The notes under the pieces: model-generated
Told to the model about the DNA's origin: nothing
What the model saw: only the letters and a program-made list of their open reading frames with translations
Databases searched by the model: none
Translations under genes and position numbers: made by a program
Source: Ricinus communis
Lineage: Eukaryota > Streptophyta > Magnoliopsida > Malpighiales > Euphorbiaceae
Assembly (NCBI RefSeq): GCF_019578655.1
Contig: NC_063257.1
Location: forward strand, 13,144,001 to 13,208,000
Length of the DNA stretch: 64,000 bases
Reading direction: 5' to 3'
Part shown: one piece after another, positions 58,286-64,000 of the stretch
Numbering within the stretch: position 1 is the stretch's first letter
Layout of the letters: each line of letters begins with the position of its first letter

Positions 58286-60487
58286 TGTTAGCACCCATTT
58301 TTCAAATCCAGATATCGAGGGAAAAATAAAAAACCTTATTATGAGAGTTACTACTTTCTCGGATTTCAGAAAGTGAAGCACATGCAAATAAGAGGTTGGG
58401 ATCAAGGTTAATCCCACTGGAATTAGCTTTTTGAAATTAATTTGGACCTAATTTTCATTAAAAATTAAGTTTTAGGGTTAAAATGGTAATTTTTACAAAA
58501 TCAAGGACTAAACTGCAAAATTTAAAACTCCTAGACGTCATTTTTTCAGATAATTTTACGTTTAGATACAGATTCTAGAAGGTTTTCTTGATGATAATCA
58601 TTGTTTTATCGAAGTTTAAGTATATAAATGGGATATTTATTGATATTTCCTAGGATTTATCCATTTATCTACGGTTTCTTTTGAAATCCTACCTGTATAA
58701 ATGGAAAGAGGTGTTTAGGATCTCATGGGGAAGCCAAGAATTAAAATTCGATCATAAGTGAGATTAAGAGAAAAGAAATACTGAGAAAGAAGAAAAAGAG
58801 AGAAAATCAAAAAAAAATAGAAAGAATTGCACTATTGATCGTAGTAGTCATTAGAAGATCCAAACCACCGAAGAAAGAACCATTTTAGGAAATAAGCCAC
58901 TTAAGAAAGATCATTTTTGGAAAAATTTTCTAAATCACAGAAGGTTTCTCAAAGCCAAATCCAACTCAGGATTCCTACCCAGTTTTCAATTCAACTACCT
59001 CCTCATTGCTTGAGACTCGCAGATCCAACATACACGGTGACAACTTGAGGATTTCTTCCACCATACATCTGCATCCATCATAAAAAGCGGTTCTTTCATC
59101 CCTTTTTTTGTATTATTTATTTTTAGAAGCATGATTAGGGTTTTTATTTTTGATAAATATGATTAGATTAGGTTTTCATGAATATGCACGTTAATAGGAT
59201 TTTGAATCTGATAATAAGAATTAGGGTTATTTTAGATCTGATATTTTGCTAATTAGGGTATTAGATTTAATTAAAAACATGTTATAGGATTAACATTTAG
59301 GTCTTCTGTTAATATGATTTAGTAATTAAGCCTAAATAAAACAAGAATCTTTGCTTTGATAATCTTCTATCAGTTTATGGGATTTTAAGATTTTTAGTGA
59401 TATATATTTTTTAGCTTTTGTAACTTTTTATTTTGTTAATTTTTATCTATTTTATCTCATTCTAATTAATTTTTAACACTTATGCATGTGAAAATCGATT
59501 CTGAAGTGTGAGATTGAACTAGTGAACAAAGAAAAATCGATAGTAATCTGCCCTTCGACTCCAAAACTTATTTGCTCAATATAGAGCCAATTGGCTCTAT
59601 ACTGAGTCCATCGGCTTGTCATGCATAGTCGATCAGTTCTTCATACTGGACCATTTATTTTTTTACAAATTTTGGCATATTTCAATATATTATCGGCCCT
59701 TGTACAGTTTTAGGCCTTTCTGGTTTTGTAATCGTAGTCGTAGGTGGGTTGTAATAGCTAGGATTTTCTTTTCTATTTTATTTTATTTATTATTTTTTAT
59801 TATTTATTGCATGTTAACCCAATACATTATTATATGATTGATTAAAAAAATGGGCCACATAGACTTAGGGCTAAGAACTGATCCAACATGAATTTAATAG
59901 TCTAATAGGCTAACCTACTTTAACTGGCCTAAACCCTAAAATCCGATTAGAATAGTAAGCTTTGGCATATTTAGTTAGGGTTTGTACTTAGTTGGGATTG
60001 AGATCATAATAAATGGGCATTCTCATAACAAGTAATCTAATAGGCTTAAAGGCTGGAATCTAAAGAGCATAATATGTAATTAGGCTAGAATAGGTGGACC
60101 TTGTACAAAATTGGTTAGTAAGTTAGATTATTAACTTAAACATAGGCTGGGCATATGAATAAAATGGGCTAGACATAAGTGTATTGTTGTTGTTTGGCAT
60201 GCTGTATATGAGGAATATTTTGTTAAACAATAAATTTAAAGATTAATATACACAAATAAGAAAGTTAGCTTCCGGATCTTTCTCTAGACTCTGTGGCTTA
60301 AGCTTTCTTATGGAATATGAGAAAAGCCACTCATTAGTAAAAGTGTCTTGGTGATTACCCAGGTAACGGCTCCCATATCTGCGCTAGTCTTAGTGATAAG
60401 TTAGCGTATTTTCGATTAGGTTGAGAAGTCTTATAGTGTCGTAATCGCTAAAGGCACTTAAGTATACACCTGAAACCGCCGCCCATA
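58286..60487 (+). repeat. 3' LTR of the Tat-type element
   Basis: Starts TGTTAGCACCC directly after the polypurine tract. Matches the 5' LTR with many small differences, so the insertion is old. Ends CCATA before CAATG. Confidence 0.85.
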
Positions 60488-61104
60488 CAATGATTATAAA
60501 TTTAAAAAATTTCCAAAGTAAAATTTAATAAAAGTAAATTAAGTGTAAATATAACTCATATATATCTAACAATTTAAAAAAATATAAAATGCAACCAAAA
60601 TACAAAATAAACAATTAATTGTAAATTAAGACAATTAAACTAATCAATAAATTAAAAAGAATTTGAATACTTATGGACCCATTATTATAAATTAAAAAAC
60701 TTGGCAAAAGTAAAATTTAATGGCAATAAATGAATTGTAAATATAATATAATGCATATATTAAAAAATTATAAAAGATATAAATCATAATAAAAATAAAA
60801 ATTATAATAATAATAAACTAGAAATTGAATACAACTAATTACAATATTAGATTTATGAACAATTAATTGACACAAAATATAAAAAGAAAAAATTAAAAAA
60901 GAAATACACAAAAGCCTCCCCTTATCTCCTGCTGGTTCTTTTTCTTTATCTTCTTTTCCTTCTTCTTCTTCCCCTCCTTTTCCTTTAACTAAATATCCAA
61001 AATAAAAATAATATAAATATATACAAAAACACAAACAATATATATATATATTCTTCTTCTCTGAAATTGACGAAAAGCTCACGTGCGCAAGAGATAGATA
61101 AAGG

Positions 61105-61136
<32 letters not shown>

Positions 61137-61239
61137 TGACAAGGAGAAAAATGAGAGAGAGGGGAGGAGGGAGTTAGGGATTTGAATTTGGGGAGGAAGA
61201 AGGGGAGAAGTAAGTAAGCTCTGCATCATAGTGTTATTT
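60488..61239. other. CACTA interior, right of the Tat insertion
   Basis: AT-rich DNA resembling 49300-49490, then a purine-rich tract on the plus strand including a GA run at 61104-61132. A 153-codon minus-strand frame (60768-61229) follows these low-complexity tracts and is not credible. In a CACTA element with minus-strand genes this would be the 5' leader. Confidence 0.4.
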
Positions 61240-61644
61240 CCAATTTAGCGATGGATTAGCGACGGACTAATCTGTCACTAAACTAGGAATAAGTTAAATG
61301 ATGCATTTAATTAGTCACAGATGAGCAACGAATTTAGATGAGCAACGAATATAAATTCATAGCTAAATGGAGCTCAAAACCATAACCCCGCTTGAGTAGC
61401 GACGGATCAACATTTTTATCGTTATTGGTCCCCAATTCCATCGTTAGCTGTCCCACTATACAGTGGTGCCAAATATAGCGATGGAATTAGCAAAAAATAT
61501 TGTCCTTCGCTAATCTCCATCACTGATCTGTTGCATCGTCATTGCTATTTTTCATTTATCTTCCTTCTCTATTTTTGTTGCTAATAGCGATGGTATCTAT
61601 CCGTCACTAATTTTTCGTCTCTAAATCGCCTAACTCTAGTAGTG
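61240..61644 (-). mobile_element. CACTA element terminus with subterminal repeats
   Basis: Many short repeats of (A/T)AGCGA(C/T)GGA and TCCGTCACTAAT type occur in both orientations. The end reads, on the minus strand from 61644, CACTACTAGAGTTAGG. CACTA plus subterminal repeats of this type is diagnostic for plant En/Spm elements. The next plus-strand bases are TTA, a possible 3-bp duplication. The partner end was not found; the minus-strand transposase_24 relic at 47060-48750 is the most likely gene of the same element. Confidence 0.8.
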
Positions 61645-62001
61645 TTAGTGTTATTTGTTCTTATTTTATTATTGATGTTTAGTTTATTTTCTTCTAGTTT
61701 GTTTTTTTTAATTGTTCATTGTCTAGTGCATTGGTCTTGTGGAGACGTGAAGGACATTATATGGGGTATTCAAGGAGGAGGCACCAATTCTAGCGGAGTT
61801 TTCTTATTCTCCTTTTTTAGTCATTTGCCATATTTAAGAATTGGAAATATTTTGGTTTGGTGTGCATTATGTGGTTGTTTATTATGTTTTGTATGGTAGT
61901 TTTTTATGTCAGTTTAAATTGAATTTTTCGCTTATGTCGCTTTAGGGTTGTTAATGTCAATTGGCTTAGAAATTGATTAAGATTGAATGAGTATACACTT
62001 A
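61645..62001. other. Short gene-free stretch
   Basis: Between the CACTA end and a MITE. An 85-codon frame at 61642-61899 is hydrophobic and low-complexity; I recognise no family. Confidence 0.4.
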
Positions 62002-62594
62002 GACTATGTTTGGTATGATGTAATAAAGCATGTAACAAAATCACTATTGCATTACATGCTTCATTACTTTGTTTGGTTATTAATTTTTTTTTGATGTAAT
62101 GTAATGACAAATACATCATGTAATCAATTATCCATAATTTGATGTAATGCCCAATACACACAAAATCTATGTAATCATGATTACTTATAATATATTTATA
62201 TTTTTTTATTTTTTTATTTTTCATCAATATAATTTAAAAACCTTCAATCGCTTCCCACCACCATCATCCACCAAGCGGTGTTTGAATTTTAGCGACCGAC
62301 AAGCAAATTTCGGTAACTAACAACCAAATTTTGGCGACAAGTGACCGCTGATATTTTAAAAGAATTATAAAATATTATTTTTAAATAATTTATTTCAATG
62401 TTTTATTTTTGTACCAATTATTATAAATAAATTAAATATTAACATAAAAATTGCAATAACATCACATTACATTTATTTTTTTATTATAGCCAAACATAGT
62501 AATGCAATGATTAATACATTCTATTCTATTACTTCTTTAACTCCATTACTTATTTAATTACAGTATATTTTATTACACTCTACCAAATATAGCT
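62002..62594. mobile_element. Tourist-like (PIF/Harbinger) MITE, copy 2
   Basis: 593 bp. Left end GACTATGTTTGGTATGATG and right end (reverse complement) AGCTATATTTGGTAGAGTG match at about 18 of 24 positions. TTA stands on both sides (61999-62001 and 62595-62597), the 3-bp target of PIF/Harbinger elements. A subterminal hairpin (AAGCATGTAA / TTACATGCTT) and a second TIR-like block near 62488-62499 are present. No coding sequence. The same family as 3895-4389. Confidence 0.82.
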
Positions 62595-62703
62595 TTAGAA
62601 CCAATGATAAGTTGTTTTGTGAGTAATTTAATATTTATCTTTTACTTTTGAACTTTAGGTACATATTTAGCTTTAAATGAAGTTAAATGGTGTTATGACT
62701 TAT

Positions 62704-64000
62704 TGTAACACCTCAAAATTAGGTTTCCCAGAATTTATGGCACATAATGAGCTAGAGAATTTATAGGTCAATTTATATAAAGATATATATTAAATTGAAT
62801 TTTTGCATCATAAAATTTTATGGTGCTAGAATTAATTCGGTGGTAATTATTATTATTATTTAATATTTGGGATTAAGAAGGATTAGTTCTAAGTCATCGA
62901 GGTGTTCATGATAAAATTATTAGAGTAATAGAATTGAGGAGTTATTACTATATAAATTCAGTCTAATAGTTTTATTATAATTAAAGGTGTAGAGATGATC
63001 AAAGTTTTAGGAAGGAATAATTTAATAGCTAGTTATGATATTTTCCCTCCATACATGTTTTTATATACACTTTTCTTTTTTCCTCTCCCTTCTTTCTCTC
63101 TTTTCTCTCTCTCGTATTCTTTTCTTCTCTCCCTTCTTTTTCTTTCTTTCCTCTCATGCTCTACAATCTAACTCCTCCTAATAAATGTAACCAAAATCTT
63201 TTCTATTAAGTAATTAATAGTAAGGATCATCATGAACTTCATCTTTGAAGATAAAGAAGACGTGTTTTCCTTTTTCTCCTTTTTCTTTGCTCACTTAGTT
63301 CAAGATTTCTATTTAACTCTTTATTTTGGAGATTTTGGGTTAAAATGGAGGTAAATCATTATTTACATGTTAATTCCTTGATATGGGTGGTTTGAGTTGA
63401 GTAATTATGCATGAGATTGTTGTGGTCTTTTTTTTAGTGTCAAACCCATTTGAAAATAGTGTATGCATATATTCTAGCATGATTTCTTGGTGATTTGAGT
63501 TAGATTGATGTTAATTTATTTATTTTGGTATGTTAACTTCATGATTTCTAAGTGGATTTATGTTAGGTGTGTTAGAAACCATTAGATTTGTGTTTATAGT
63601 TGTTTGGAAGGTTAAAATCCTCTAAAAGTCGTGTTTTCTAGGCTCCCACATGCAGCCCTGTCATAAAGCTTATGTCTAGTGACACAAACCATGTGAGTTT
63701 TCACTTGAAAAGTGACACAAACCGTGCAGCTTTAGACAATCAACTTTATTAAGTCATATCTCAAGTTCTAGAGACCTTTAACAATTGTTGTTTGGATATA
63801 TTGTTAGTGTATGAGTCTCATTTATGTGGTAAAATAGTTGGATCTCCGGGAAATTCCCCTCGGACTAACGGCTGCCCGTGTGAGTCTGTCTTATGTAATC
63901 AGCCCTCTTGGTTTAGCCTTATCTTGAGTTTTATAACTCCAAATGAGGTTTGGTTTGAACCTATGGAACCTTTTGTTCGTTCAATAAAAATGTTTAGTTT
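62704..64000 (+). repeat. Start of a gypsy LTR, cut by the window edge
   Basis: Begins TGTAACACCTCAAAATTAGG, the typical start of plant gypsy LTRs. A pyrimidine-rich tract (63070-63160) and a TATA-like TTTTATATACAC near 63059 follow. No coding sequence recognised to the edge, so its length and whether it is solo cannot be told. Confidence 0.6.

Larger units (their letters stand above)
49492..60487 (+). mobile_element. Tat-type gypsy element with gag only (TR-GAG-like)
   Basis: About 11 kb including a nested 2.6-kb solo LTR. LTRs 49492-51800 (2309 bp) and 58286-60487 (2202 bp), starting TGT(C/T)AGCACC and ending CCCGCC-like ...CCATA. Probable 5-bp duplication TAATG / CAATG. A primer-site-like GTGGTGACTCCACTAGGGA follows the 5' LTR, and a polypurine tract AAATTGGGGGCAAC precedes the 3' LTR. 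The internal region carries a gag relic (55145-56080) but no visible protease, RT, RNase H or integrase; instead there is non-coding DNA and minisatellite repeats. Gag is of the Tat/Ogre style. Structure fits the TR-GAG class of non-autonomous elements. Confidence 0.85.

Noticed and set aside
60768..61229. 153-codon minus-strand frame with Ser/Leu runs
   Set aside because: Driven by a GA/CT microsatellite and AT-rich tracts; no family resemblance.

Overview
The window is nuclear DNA of a flowering plant, most likely a eudicot. It is AT-rich and intron-bearing, its one good gene belongs to a plant DEAD-box helicase family, and nearly everything else is plant transposon sequence: Tekay, Athila and Tat gypsy elements, a copia element, CACTA, hAT and Tourist-like DNA elements. 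A short piece of chloroplast DNA is also present. I cannot name the species.

Layout. Positions 753-3179 (minus strand) hold the first seven exons of a DEAD-box RNA helicase that runs off the left edge. From about 5.6 to 17.4 kb there is a decayed plant-mobile-domain (PMD) gene with tandem repeats upstream. It is cut by a 9.4-kb Tekay-type chromovirus (7863-17293) with complete LTRs, primer site, gag, pol, chromodomain and a 5-bp target duplication. From 17.9 to 18.6 kb lies a gypsy integrase relic that carries a nuclear plastid insertion with trnR-ACG. From 18.6 to 21.3 kb are two broken, out-of-order pieces of an FGGY carbohydrate kinase gene. A non-autonomous hAT element (21849-23294) with an 8-bp target duplication follows, then a quiet stretch.

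Positions 27398-40924 form a nested insertion. The host is a copia element. Its gag region is cut by a truncated gypsy LTR. Its 3' LTR is split by an 8.4-kb Athila-like element with no visible pol (32046-40459), and that element contains a solo LTR (36206-39071). Next come a hAT-like element (41901-42414) and an Athila pol relic whose integrase is split by another solo LTR (43871-45292).

Positions 47.06-61.64 kb appear to be one CACTA element: a transposase_24-like relic on the left and a CACTA terminus with subterminal repeats on the right. It is split by an 11-kb Tat-type LTR element with gag only (49492-60487), which itself contains a solo LTR (51954-54536). A Tourist-like MITE (62002-62594), related to one near the left end (3895-4389), and the start of another gypsy LTR (62704 to the edge) complete the window.

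Only the helicase looks like a working host gene. The other coding sequence is broken by stops and frameshifts, many of them C-to-T or G-to-A changes as expected for old methylated repeats. The target duplications and nesting give a relative order of insertion.
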